From the NCBI GenBank assembly GCA_964489845.1, contig CAZAZV010000001.1, forward strand, positions 4,591 through 68,590: DNA of 64,000 bases, written 5' to 3'. A model generated the notes under the pieces. It searched no databases. It had not been told where the DNA came from and saw only the letters and a list, made by a program, of their open reading frames with translations. This stretch comes from GWA1-54-12 sp964489845. Lineage in GTDB: Bacteria; Patescibacteriota; Minisyncoccia; UBA6257; GWB1-50-10. Positions 25,816 through 33,214 of the stretch are shown in pieces (position 1 is the first letter of the stretch; every line of letters starts with the position of its first letter). The translations under genes were made by a program, and so were the position numbers.

Positions 25816-27102
25816 CTATAACATATGTCCCATCTTGTTTCTCTTCGTTGTGAGGTAATGCTCGTTGTGCTTATTCGCAGGGCACACGAGCGGGATGCGT
25901 TGTTCAATGATAACACCGGAACCCTGCAATTTATGCATCTTGTCCGGATTATTTGTTATCAAATCAATACTCGTAATGTGTAGGTCTTTTAAGATCTCAC
26001 TTACGACATGATACTGCCGCACCTCAGCAGGAAACCCAAGCATTTCATTTGCCTCAACTGTATCATATCCGTTCTGTTGAAGTCCGTACGCTTTAATTTT
26101 GTTCAGAATATTTATCCCTCTCCCTTCCTGGAAAAGATATACAAGCACCCCGAATCCCTTCCTGCTCAAAAGTTGCATCGCGCTATCCAATTGTAAACCG
26201 CAATCACATTTCAAAGAATGGAATATATCGCCCGTAATACAAGAAGAATGGATACGCACGGGAACATTTCGCTTAAATGCCACATTCCCCTTAATGAGAG
26301 CTAAATGGTAAGTATAATCAATCTTATTTTGGTAACCAACCAATTTAAATTTACCAAATTTTGTCGGGAGCTCCGCAATTGCTATTCGTTCATAAAGGCA
26401 ATGGGCCGTTTTTGTTCCATTGCTCAATTTGTGCAAAATTTCTGCAAACAAGAAATTTTCTTCCTGGTCCGCATTAACATCGAAAGAGAGTTCTGATTTT
26501 TGAGATAGATATTCATACGCCGTGATTGATTCTCCCAAATATTCATCAAAGCGTTGGCGTTGCTGGTTTGCGTCATCGTCCCATCTCCCGACTAGGCGTT
26601 CCCCATCAACATCGCACACCCCCGGAACCCGCGGCGGACGCAGTTTGTTGTAGAATCGTCCACATAACGGGCAGTATTTTCTCCTTGCAATCCGCCGTTG
26701 CAAAATCTCCAGGCTTATATTGAATCGAACCAACGCCTTCAAATAAAGATCACATGAATCAAGTATTCTCTCTAGTGCCTCGGCTTCGGTCATCCGTCTC
26801 GGGAAACCATCAATAAGAATAGAGTGTCCGTCGTTGGGCAAATTCTTGATTTCCTTTGCGATAATATCCTCTACGAATCCCGGCGGGAAGTCCTTCTCAT
26901 TTTTTACAATGTCCTCAACAAAAGAATAGGCGTCGCTATACTTGCTACGCCCACCCATAATATCTCGGATTATCCTTCCAAAGGAAATGTAGTGCAACCG
27001 CATCCGTTCCTCTAAAAGGTGTGCCTGACATGTCTTCCCTGCACCGGGAGGACCAAAAAATACATACAAGTCTCGCCTATCGTCTCTATCCTCATTTTCC
27101 AT
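25816..27102 (-). CDS. Fusion of adenylate kinase-like domain and GTP cyclohydrolase II (RibA-like) domain
   Basis: Residues 12-210 look like adenylate kinase: P-loop GPPGAGKT (17-24), the NMP-binding part, GFPRRMTEAE (99-108), and a zinc-type LID with Cys144, Cys147 and Cys163. Residues 225-428 look like GTP cyclohydrolase II: zinc ligands Cys288, Cys299 and Cys301 with the C-x10-C-x-C spacing, QEGRGI (325-330) and TNNPDK (383-388). GCHII converts GTP to a diaminopyrimidine phosphate, the first step of riboflavin and some other pathways. No other rib gene is here. The kinase domain may feed or recycle the nucleotide. The fusion is unusual; low GC and neighbours point to a transferred operon. 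A weak promoter (TTGACT, 17 nt, TATCGT) may lie just upstream. Confidence 0.82.
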   Translation of the reverse strand: MENEDRDDRRDLYVFFGPPGAGKTCQAHLLEERMRLHYISFGRIIRDIMGGRSKYSDAYSFVEDIVKNEKDFPPGFVEDIIAKEIKNLPNDGHSILIDGFPRRMTEAEALERILDSCDLYLKALVRFNISLEILQRRIARRKYCPLCGRFYNKLRPPRVPGVCDVDGERLVGRWDDDANQQRQRFDEYLGESITAYEYLSQKSELSFDVNADQEENFLFAEILHKLSNGTKTAHCLYERIAIAELPTKFGKFKLVGYQNKIDYTYHLALIKGNVAFKRNVPVRIHSSCITGDIFHSLKCDCGLQLDSAMQLLSRKGFGVLVYLFQEGRGINILNKIKAYGLQQNGYDTVEANEMLGFPAEVRQYHVVSEILKDLHITSIDLITNNPDKMHKLQGSGVIIEQRIPLVCPANKHNEHYLTTKRNKMGHML

Positions 27103-27129
27103 ATGGACGTTGGGGGCAACGATACAACA

Positions 27130-27572
27130 CTACAAGATATAAGTCAAATTCTTGTCGCAGTCCAATAGCTTGGAAATGCTTGCAATAGGAGAGCACAAAA
27201 CAAACCTCCGGCTCAATTCTTTGTACGAGACATCGTCAACAGTAAAAGAGCTGAGTATAACGACCCCGTCCGGCAACAAAGAACGCTTTGTATGCTCAAC
27301 TACCGCACGGAACTTAGATTTCCCTTGAATACCGAGGATTGCGGTATGCGCTTTGTAGCTAAATCAAACTTACGGACGTCAATGTCTCTCGCGGCAATGG
27401 TAAATTCCTGCTCACGGGACACCAGTTTTAAACTATTCACGCACTCCTCGTCAATTCCGAGTGCCTCAACGCTTTTGAGTGTTCCTATCGACATGGCATA
27501 GGGGTATCTCCAGATTCCCACCTTGACAGAACTGAAAGCAGACCCCGTTGGTTCTGCGGAGTCATTTGCCAT
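27130..27572 (-). pseudogene. Frameshifted remnant of a SAM-dependent methyltransferase-like gene
   Basis: Two minus-strand frames join into one protein-like sequence. The first (from ATG 27572) gives WRYPYAMSIGTLKSVEALG ... FTIAARDIDVRKFDLA, and the second gives YKAHTAILGIQ ... VEHTKRSLLPDGVVILSSF ... VDDVSYKEL, reading to a stop at 27130. The order 'binding loop, then LxPDGVVIL' is that of class I methyltransferases. The frame changes around 27350. The call is based on the post-motif pattern, without a full glycine-rich loop. Confidence 0.5.
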
Positions 27573-27575
27573 AAA

Positions 27576-28017
27576 TATGGCATCAAACCTTATTTCCCCG
27601 CTTGGCTATGCGCAGCAGGTTGCGACAGGGAAGAAAACGCTGGGAGAGGTGCTGCTCCGGTTCGCGGGCGTATCAACGCCGAAATCAACGCCGAGCCAGC
27701 GTGGAGTGAACAACCTTGTTTACACCGAGCGGCCGACTATCCTTAAAAAGGTAAAAGATTATATCGTTTCAGGAGATACCGAAAAGGCGACGCAGCTCAT
27801 TGAAACATACAACAAGAACCTGTTTCGTGTGCTGGTCGGCATATTCGTTGACAGAGGAATGAGCGCGCAAGACGCCGACGAGATGGTGAGATCGCTTATC
27901 GCGAATGCGGGGACAAAGCTCTCTTCTTACTTCATAAAAGGAATAACGCAGAAGGAGCTTGAAACTTACCAGACCAAAAAGGGCCGGACTACTTTGCAGA
28001 ATCTGATACTCAAATGA
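27576..28017 (+). pseudogene. C-terminal fragment of a large mobile-element protein
   Basis: About 147 codons read MASNLISPLGYAQQVATG ... and end in a stop at 28017. The sequence has the look of the C-terminus of very large polyvalent proteins of phages and conjugative elements (helical, ISPLGYAQQ near the start, IANAGTKLSSYF near the end). The frame continues upstream only antisense to the methyltransferase remnant, so the true gene is cut at about 27573. It is probably debris. Assignment is tentative. Confidence 0.45.
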
Positions 28018-28018
28018 C

Positions 28019-28225
28019 CTACTCCGGGAGCTTGTCTTTCTTCGGAAGCAAGAGCCAAACGATAACCCCCGTTCCCAAAATAAGTGTAAGTCCCTTGAAG
28101 TTTTCTATCACCGCATCCTGGTAATCCATCCAGAACGGTCTTTGGAAAATCGGTAATATGAAAACACCAAAAATAACAATTCCAACTATGAACCAGCCAA
28201 ACCAGCGACCATCATCACTTTCCAT
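28019..28225 (-). CDS. Small membrane protein, two predicted helices
   Basis: The 68-residue product begins MESDDGRWFGWFIVGIV. Two hydrophobic segments are visible (about 9-28 and 46-60) separated by a short loop with QRPFWMDYQDAV, and the tail is LPKKDKLPE. No family is recognised. Its stop lies 2 bp from the end of the convergent debris frame. It may be a small immunity-type or accessory membrane protein for the nearby peptide locus, but nothing proves that. Confidence 0.5.
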   Translation of the reverse strand: MESDDGRWFGWFIVGIVIFGVFILPIFQRPFWMDYQDAVIENFKGLTLILGTGVIVWLLLPKKDKLPE

Positions 28226-28255
28226 CCCTCTACCAATACCACAATCTCAATCTAA

Positions 28256-28477
28256 ATGCAAATGAAACATTCATTGAAAGATAAGTCCGTCTTGGTATAC
28301 GACTTCGGACTTTTTACCGAAATGGCAGCTGCCCTCGTGCACGACTTTGGGGTTGTTTACTACTTCGTCCCGTGGGCGGACGCGTTCCCATCGTCTTCAA
28401 AGCAGAAAATAGGGGCTGACTTTAAGGGGCTTCAAACTGTATTCACCATTTTCAGGAATCATTACCCGTGTACCTGA
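28256..28477 (+). pseudogene. N-terminal fragment of a mobile-element protein
   Basis: About 60 codons read KSVLVYDFGLFTEMAAALV ... VVYYFVPWADAFP ... IGADFKGL, a phrase I associate with phage-type proteins of unknown function, and then the similarity fades and a stop follows at 28477. A different frame opens at once (SGIITRVPEQPSPGTSTYE, about 28450-28510) and runs into the radical SAM frame. So several gene pieces are joined here. Confidence 0.45.
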
Positions 28478-28520
28478 GCAGCCTAGCCCAGGAACAAGTA
28501 CATACGAAAATCTCGGGAAA

Positions 28521-29318
28521 ATGGGGTTCTTCAGGGAAGTGCCGATGGAATGGATGATGGGGAGAAAATTCAATATCTCCATCTCAATGGATGGTCCGCC
28601 AGAAATACAAAATCGAAATCGACCGCTCGTACAACATCTCGAAATATCCAGTGCCGTTGTTGAGAGTACCGTGCGACTCCTCGTTGCTCACTCTTATCCT
28701 TTCACGATTCGAGTAACATACGCTGTACGGGACGACATTATCAAAGTCATCGAGTATTTTGCGTCCCTTGGTGTGAAGAAAATACACCTCGAGCCGCTGT
28801 TCCCATTCGGCAGGTCGTACGAGGACGATAAACCGCACAGAGAAAATCAAATGGTCCTCCTCGATAAGTTTGTGGAAGCAATCGATGCATGTGAACGATT
28901 GGGGATCAAGGTCTTCAATAGTCACTTGCACCAGTTTACGCGCGGCCTCCGCTATTTTTGTGGCGCAGCGAGTGGAGGATCTCTTGTGGTAACCCATGAC
29001 GGGCTTCTGACGGGTTGTCTTGAGGTCGTTGATGGTAACGATAAGGACATGCCGACATTCCGTCTCGGCAAATGGCTTCCAGAAAAGCGGCGGTTCGAAG
29101 TCGATGTGGAGAAAGTTATCTCATTCAGAAACCGTTATGCCGACAACCTTGCACGCTGTAGAGAATGCTTCGCGCGCTATACATGCGCAGGAGGATGTGC
29201 CGTCAAAGCGGTTAGGGCTGGCGGGAACTTCTTCTCGAGAGACGGTTCTTACTGCGAATTCACGCGCGGCTTCGTACCGATTCTAGTAAAAAGGATTGCC
29301 GCGATGAGCGGGGTGTGA
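28521..29318 (+). pseudogene. Radical SAM/SPASM maturase-like protein lacking the N-terminal cluster motif
   Basis: The frame gives 265 residues from the central radical SAM barrel to the end. ISISMDGPPEIQNRNRP matches the middle of peptide-modifying radical SAM enzymes, and the C-terminus has the SPASM cysteine pattern: FCGAASGG ... TGCLEV, then CRECFARYTCAGGC and a last YCEF. The CxxxCxxC motif that holds the SAM-bound iron-sulfur cluster should be about 100 residues earlier, and no frame between 28230 and 28521 encodes one. So the enzyme as assembled is truncated and probably inactive, or the N-terminus was lost by a recent deletion. It lies near a Cys-rich peptide gene, the usual partner. 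Confidence 0.7.
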
Positions 29319-29327
29319 GTGCGCAAG

Positions 29328-29353
29328 AGCGCGAGATTATATCTCGCGCTTTT
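29328..29353 (+). terminator. Rho-independent terminator after the SPASM gene
   Basis: A 10-bp perfect stem (29328-29337 with 29341-29350, loop 3 nt) ends in TTTT. It lies between the stops of two convergent genes. Confidence 0.75.
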
Positions 29354-29361
29354 ACTTACTG

Positions 29362-30096
29362 TCAGGATTTCAACCAAATGAGCCATTTCGTCTCAATGTC
29401 CTCTAGGGCAACGTTGAGAACGTGGTGAAAAGCAAGGTTTATGTCCCCTGTACCTTGCAATGTTTCAAGGATGGCTCCGATAGATTTCGACCCATGCGCT
29501 TCCACAAGGTATTGGATAAAGCTTCCGGCGAGCGGATAATACTGCGACGGGAGTGTCTCACTCCATGTCTCCCACAAAAGTTGGTGGGTTATATTTGGAA
29601 TCTCGAACGAGCGGGCATGCTTTCTCCTGTCCGTACCTGTGCCGTCAAGGTAGACACAGATACCCTCGTCAAAGAATCCGTGAGCGCGCAGGAAACGCGG
29701 GTTAACAAGTTCTCCCAAAAGAATATGAGTGAGCTCGTGCCCAGGTGACTGGTTGATGTGCCCGTGAATCTCCCACTTTGATGCGAAGCATACCGTCGGG
29801 GTTATACCAATGCTCTGCCCCGCTTGCACGGAAGGGTACACATAAAATGTCGCCAGAGGGGGCTTCACTCCCAAAAGCCGTGCATTTTTCCGGTAGCAAG
29901 AAACACGCTCTTGTATCCATGCCTTGGTGATGGCGAACCCTGGCCAGACACGGAAACGAATGAGAGGTAAATCATATGTTACCCAGTTGTTAAAATATCC
30001 CTCGCTCTTTAGCTGGTCTACCCTCCGCCCCGTTTCTTCGAATCCGGTTTTCATGTGCTTGGTGGTTATTCTAAACACTTGACAGCAAGAGTTCAA
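29362..30096 (-). CDS. Gluzincin-type zinc metallopeptidase-like protein
   Basis: The 244-residue protein holds GHELTHILLGEL with HExxH at residues 120-124, and 19 residues later FFDEGICVYLDG with the DEGxA-like third ligand Glu144, the gluzincin arrangement of M1/M61 peptidases. The C-terminal helical part (FIQYLVEAHGSKSIGAIL) is also of that type. No clear signal peptide is present, though the N-terminus has a CC pair. It is divergent from the Cys-rich peptide gene with a 70-bp shared upstream region, so it may cleave the leader of that peptide. The family fit is good; the substrate is inference. Confidence 0.75.
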   Translation of the reverse strand: MNSCCQVFRITTKHMKTGFEETGRRVDQLKSEGYFNNWVTYDLPLIRFRVWPGFAITKAWIQERVSCYRKNARLLGVKPPLATFYVYPSVQAGQSIGITPTVCFASKWEIHGHINQSPGHELTHILLGELVNPRFLRAHGFFDEGICVYLDGTGTDRRKHARSFEIPNITHQLLWETWSETLPSQYYPLAGSFIQYLVEAHGSKSIGAILETLQGTGDINLAFHHVLNVALEDIETKWLIWLKS

Positions 30097-30166
30097 CGGC
30101 GTTTGATATTACGCAGAGTCAACTCTTGCATAGCCCTTGAAATCAAAACATGAGGAGGAACGGGCA

Positions 30167-30379
30167 ATGATTGAGATCTGCGATTCTCGAACGGGTATTG
30201 GGAACGCTCGCGCTCATATCGTCCCGGTGGTCCGCCAAGCGGTCTTGCCGAAAAGCATCGCGCTTGGCTCAGGAGACGCGTACGGTGTCTGCCACGGCGA
30301 TGGCTGCAACAGCAACATGGGGGATTGCCCCAGCGACGGGAGTTGCGGGCAGGACTGTTCTTGCGGATCCGACACCTGA
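30167..30379 (+). CDS. Cys-rich peptide, candidate modified-peptide (RiPP) precursor
   Basis: The ATG at 30167 follows a strong Shine-Dalgarno (GAGGAGGAA, about 30152-30160). The 70-residue product has an N-terminal part without clustered Cys (1-41, one Cys at 5) and a C-terminal part with six Cys at 42, 47, 54, 60, 64 and 66 among Gly, Asp, Ser and Asn. This leader/core arrangement and the next-door SPASM protein and peptidase fit a radical-SAM-modified peptide such as a thioether-type. A strong terminator follows after 7 bp. A structural, metal-binding peptide is the other possibility. Confidence 0.7.
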   Translation: MIEICDSRTGIGNARAHIVPVVRQAVLPKSIALGSGDAYGVCHGDGCNSNMGDCPSDGSCGQDCSCGSDT

Positions 30380-30386
30380 TGCCCAT

Positions 30387-30416
30387 GGAGTGTGGATGTT
30401 TTCCACACTCCTTTTT
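30387..30416 (+). terminator. Rho-independent terminator of the Cys-rich peptide gene
   Basis: A 10-bp stem (30387-30396 with 30402-30411) is followed by TTTTT. Confidence 0.85.
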
Positions 30417-30523
30417 AGTTCACATAACAGGCGTAGCCCAGGAGCCATATACCCAGGACCTGTCTGGGCTTTATACATGGAACAAACTTACCAAATAGAA
30501 AGGTTGTTTAACGTCCACAATCT

Positions 30524-31924
30524 CTACCTCAACAGTTCTTCAAGTACTTTCCGGGCGGCATCGGGCTCCGCCTGACCGCGCGTTTTCGCCATCACCTGTC
30601 CGACAAGAAACTGCAATGCCGTTGTTTTGCCTTTCCGGTAATCGGAGACTGCCGAGCTGTTTTCCGCAATGACTTTCTGTGCGACTGCTGCAAGCCCCGC
30701 TTCCCCGACGACCGCGATTCCCTCCCGCTCGGCGATCGCTCCCGGGTCATCGCCCGTCTCAAGCATTTTCACCAACACGTCTTTCGCAATGCGGCTCGTG
30801 AACACTCTCTCCTCAACCTTCGCGACGAGCGCCGCGAATGATGCGGGAGTAATCCGCATATCTCGGACCGACGAACTCCGCGCTTCCAGAAATCCGCGCA
30901 AATCGCTGATGAAATAGTGGTAGAGCGTAACCGGAGAAAATCTCCCGTCGATTGCCTTCAGCTCCGACACGGCGTCCTCGTAAAAATCGGCTTCCGCGAC
31001 GTCCTGCGTAACGAGCGCCGCCGCCTCCGCGGCAAGCTCGTACTCTTTCTCGAACCGCTCCCGCTTCGCGCGAGGCAGTTCCGGCAAATCGGCGCGGAGC
31101 GCTTCGATATCGAACAATGCTCCCGGCACGAACGGCGGCACATCAGGGTCCGGGAAATAGCGATAGTCGTGTGCCGATTCCTTACTCCGCTGCGGGTACG
31201 TTTCCTGCTTCGCGGCGTCCCAGCCGCGCGTTTCTTGAGAAACAACCTTTCCCGCTTCCGCAAACTTCGATTGCCGCTCCGTCTCGTACGCCGCCGCGCC
31301 CTCGACTGCCCGGAACGAGTTGATGTTCTTCACTTCAACCTTGTTCCCTCCACCGACGCTGATGTTCACTTCCACGCGGAGTTCTCCTTGCTCCATATCG
31401 GCGTTGCCGATCTTGAGATACCGCACGATTTGTTGCAACTCGCGCGCGAACGATGCCGCCTGCGCCGCGCTCGCGATGTCCGGCTCGGTCACGAGTTCCG
31501 CCAAGGGAACTCCGGCGCGGTTGAAATCAACCAAACTCTTCCCGCCATCGTGAACAAGTTTCCCCGCATCTTCTTCTAGGTGAATGTGATGAATGCGGAC
31601 ACCCTGAAGTTCGCCGCCCACGACAAGAGGTTCGCTCGATTGGGAAATCTGGTACCCCTTCGGCAAGTCGGGGTAGAAATAGCTCTTCCGGTCGAAATGG
31701 GAATGTTCCGCGACGTGCCCGCCAAGCGCGAGTCCGAGGCGCATGACGGACTCGATCGCCTGCTTGTTCGGCACGGGGAGCGTCCCCGGATGCCCGAGGC
31801 AAATCGGGCATACGTTCACGTTCGGATGCTTCTCATGAGAATCGTTGCGACACCCGCAGAACATCTTCGTCTCCGTCGCGAGTTCAATGTGCATCTCGAG
31901 GCCGATCTTCGGAGTCATACCCAT
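30524..31924 (-). CDS. gatB: Aspartyl/glutamyl-tRNA amidotransferase subunit B
   Basis: GatB binds misacylated Glu-tRNA-Gln or Asp-tRNA-Asn and carries out the kinase and amidation step in GatCAB. The protein of about 466 residues has IGLEMHIEL, CPICLGHPGTLPVPN, DRKSYFYPDLPKGYQISQ and EVKNINSFRAVE, the known GatB signatures, and a C-terminal YqeY-like domain. I take 31924 as the start; 31918 is also possible, and 31969 is too long. gatC and gatA are far away at the right end of the window. Confidence 0.95.
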   Translation of the reverse strand: MGMTPKIGLEMHIELATETKMFCGCRNDSHEKHPNVNVCPICLGHPGTLPVPNKQAIESVMRLGLALGGHVAEHSHFDRKSYFYPDLPKGYQISQSSEPLVVGGELQGVRIHHIHLEEDAGKLVHDGGKSLVDFNRAGVPLAELVTEPDIASAAQAASFARELQQIVRYLKIGNADMEQGELRVEVNISVGGGNKVEVKNINSFRAVEGAAAYETERQSKFAEAGKVVSQETRGWDAAKQETYPQRSKESAHDYRYFPDPDVPPFVPGALFDIEALRADLPELPRAKRERFEKEYELAAEAAALVTQDVAEADFYEDAVSELKAIDGRFSPVTLYHYFISDLRGFLEARSSSVRDMRITPASFAALVAKVEERVFTSRIAKDVLVKMLETGDDPGAIAEREGIAVVGEAGLAAVAQKVIAENSSAVSDYRKGKTTALQFLVGQVMAKTRGQAEPDAARKVLEELLR

Positions 31925-31985
31925 AGAATAAATTTCGGGTTGCCAAAAAGCAACCCGGAACTCGTTCACGAGAGCGGCATCGGGG

Positions 31986-32408
31986 TTATTCGACCCTGAT
32001 GCCCATATTCTTCGCGGTTCCCTCGATAATCCGCATTGCGGCGTCGATGTCGTGAGCGTTCAGGTCCTGCAGCTTCCGCTCCGCGATCGCGCGGACGTCA
32101 GCACGCGTCACGTTCCCCACCTGCTTCGTCGACGGATTGGAAGAACCCTTTTCGATACCCGCCGCCTTCTTCAGGAGGTATGCCGCCGGCGGCGACTTAA
32201 GCACGAAGTCAAAGCTCCGGTCCTCGTACACAGTGATTTCCACCGGCACGATGTCTCCCCCCATTTCCTTCGTCGCCTCGTTGAACTTGCTGCAAAACTC
32301 GCCGAGGTTCGCGCCGTGCTGGCCCAAGGCCGGACCGACCGGCGGTGCCGGGTTCGCGGCTCCCGCGGGAATTTGAAGCTTCAAAATTGTTTTTATTTTT
32401 TTCGCCAT
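31986..32408 (-). CDS. rplK: 50S ribosomal protein L11
   Basis: L11 binds the GTPase-associated centre of 23S rRNA. The 140-residue protein has the classical LQIPAGAANPAPPVGPALGQHGAN (given in part) N-terminal region and a C-terminal RNA-binding half with GTAKNMGIRVE. It follows nusG with a 5-bp gap. The next gene downstream is gatB and not rplA, so L1 is absent from its normal place. Confidence 0.97.
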   Translation of the reverse strand: MAKKIKTILKLQIPAGAANPAPPVGPALGQHGANLGEFCSKFNEATKEMGGDIVPVEITVYEDRSFDFVLKSPPAAYLLKKAAGIEKGSSNPSTKQVGNVTRADVRAIAERKLQDLNAHDIDAAMRIIEGTAKNMGIRVE

Positions 32409-32413
32409 GGATT

Positions 32414-32986
32414 TTAAATCTTCTCTACCTGCAACGTATCCAGTTCGACCGTCGTGTCGCGTCCGAAAATCGGAACCGCAACCTTCACCCTTCCCCGCGC
32501 CTCGTCGATGCCGCTCACCTTCCCGTCATAATCTTTGAACGGCCCGTCGATAATGCGCACCGACTCGTTCACCTTCAGGTCAATCTTGTGCGTCGGCTCG
32601 CGGTCTTTCGTCCGCATCATAATGTCATCGACTTCCTCGCGCGACAAGGGCGTCGGGTGCGTCGGGTCCGCGCCCACGAAACCGGTCACTCGCGGCGTGT
32701 TCCGCACGACGTACCATGAATCCTGGTCGAGCACCATGTCGACGAGCACGTAGCCGGGGTAGATTTTTTCTTCGACTACCTTGCGCTTCCCGCTCCTGAT
32801 TTTCGCCCGCACCTCTTTCGGAACGATGACGTTGAAAATCTTGTCACCCATGTCAAGCGACTCGACGCGTTGCGCTAGATAGCGCGCGACGGCGTCCTCG
32901 TACCCGACATACGTGTGCACGGCGTACCAGTGCCGCTCCTGTTTCTCTTCTTCTCCCGCTTCAAGGATGTTGTTTCTTCCTGGCAT
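32414..32986 (-). CDS. nusG: Transcription termination/antitermination protein NusG
   Basis: NusG binds RNA polymerase and links it to Rho or the ribosome. The 190-residue protein has WYAVHTYVGYEDAVA at the N-terminus, the YPGYVLVDMV box and the C-terminal KOW domain (GPFKDYDGKVSGIDEARGRVKV in part). A short acidic N-terminal extension precedes it. It lies between secE and rplK. Confidence 0.97.
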   Translation of the reverse strand: MPGRNNILEAGEEEKQERHWYAVHTYVGYEDAVARYLAQRVESLDMGDKIFNVIVPKEVRAKIRSGKRKVVEEKIYPGYVLVDMVLDQDSWYVVRNTPRVTGFVGADPTHPTPLSREEVDDIMMRTKDREPTHKIDLKVNESVRIIDGPFKDYDGKVSGIDEARGRVKVAVPIFGRDTTVELDTLQVEKI

Positions 32987-32998
32987 AGACGCATCGCG

Positions 32999-33196
32999 TT
33001 ATCCTCCCACGACCTGTTTCAAGAGCCCGGTAAAGACGTAGTCCAAAAACCCGAGGAAAAACGCGAGACTGACGGAAAACACGACGATGAACATCGTGTA
33101 GCGAAATGTCTCCTGACGCGAAGGCCAGCTCACTCGCTTCAGTTCCGCGTACGCTTCCTTTAGGAATTGCCGTATCTTTTCCATAAAAGCCATCAA
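32999..33196 (-). CDS. secE: Preprotein translocase subunit SecE
   Basis: SecE is the small essential subunit of the SecYEG channel. The 65-residue protein has the amphipathic FLKEAYAELKRVSWPSRQET region followed by one transmembrane helix, as in single-helix bacterial SecE. The order secE-nusG-rplK supports it. Confidence 0.95.
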   Translation of the reverse strand: MMAFMEKIRQFLKEAYAELKRVSWPSRQETFRYTMFIVVFSVSLAFFLGFLDYVFTGLLKQVVGG

Positions 33197-33214
33197 ACGG
33201 TACTATAGAAACCG

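Noticed and set aside
28256..28520. Missing N-terminus of the radical SAM gene in another frame
   Set aside because: Cys codons are too few and too far apart to make CxxxCxxC in any plus-strand frame.
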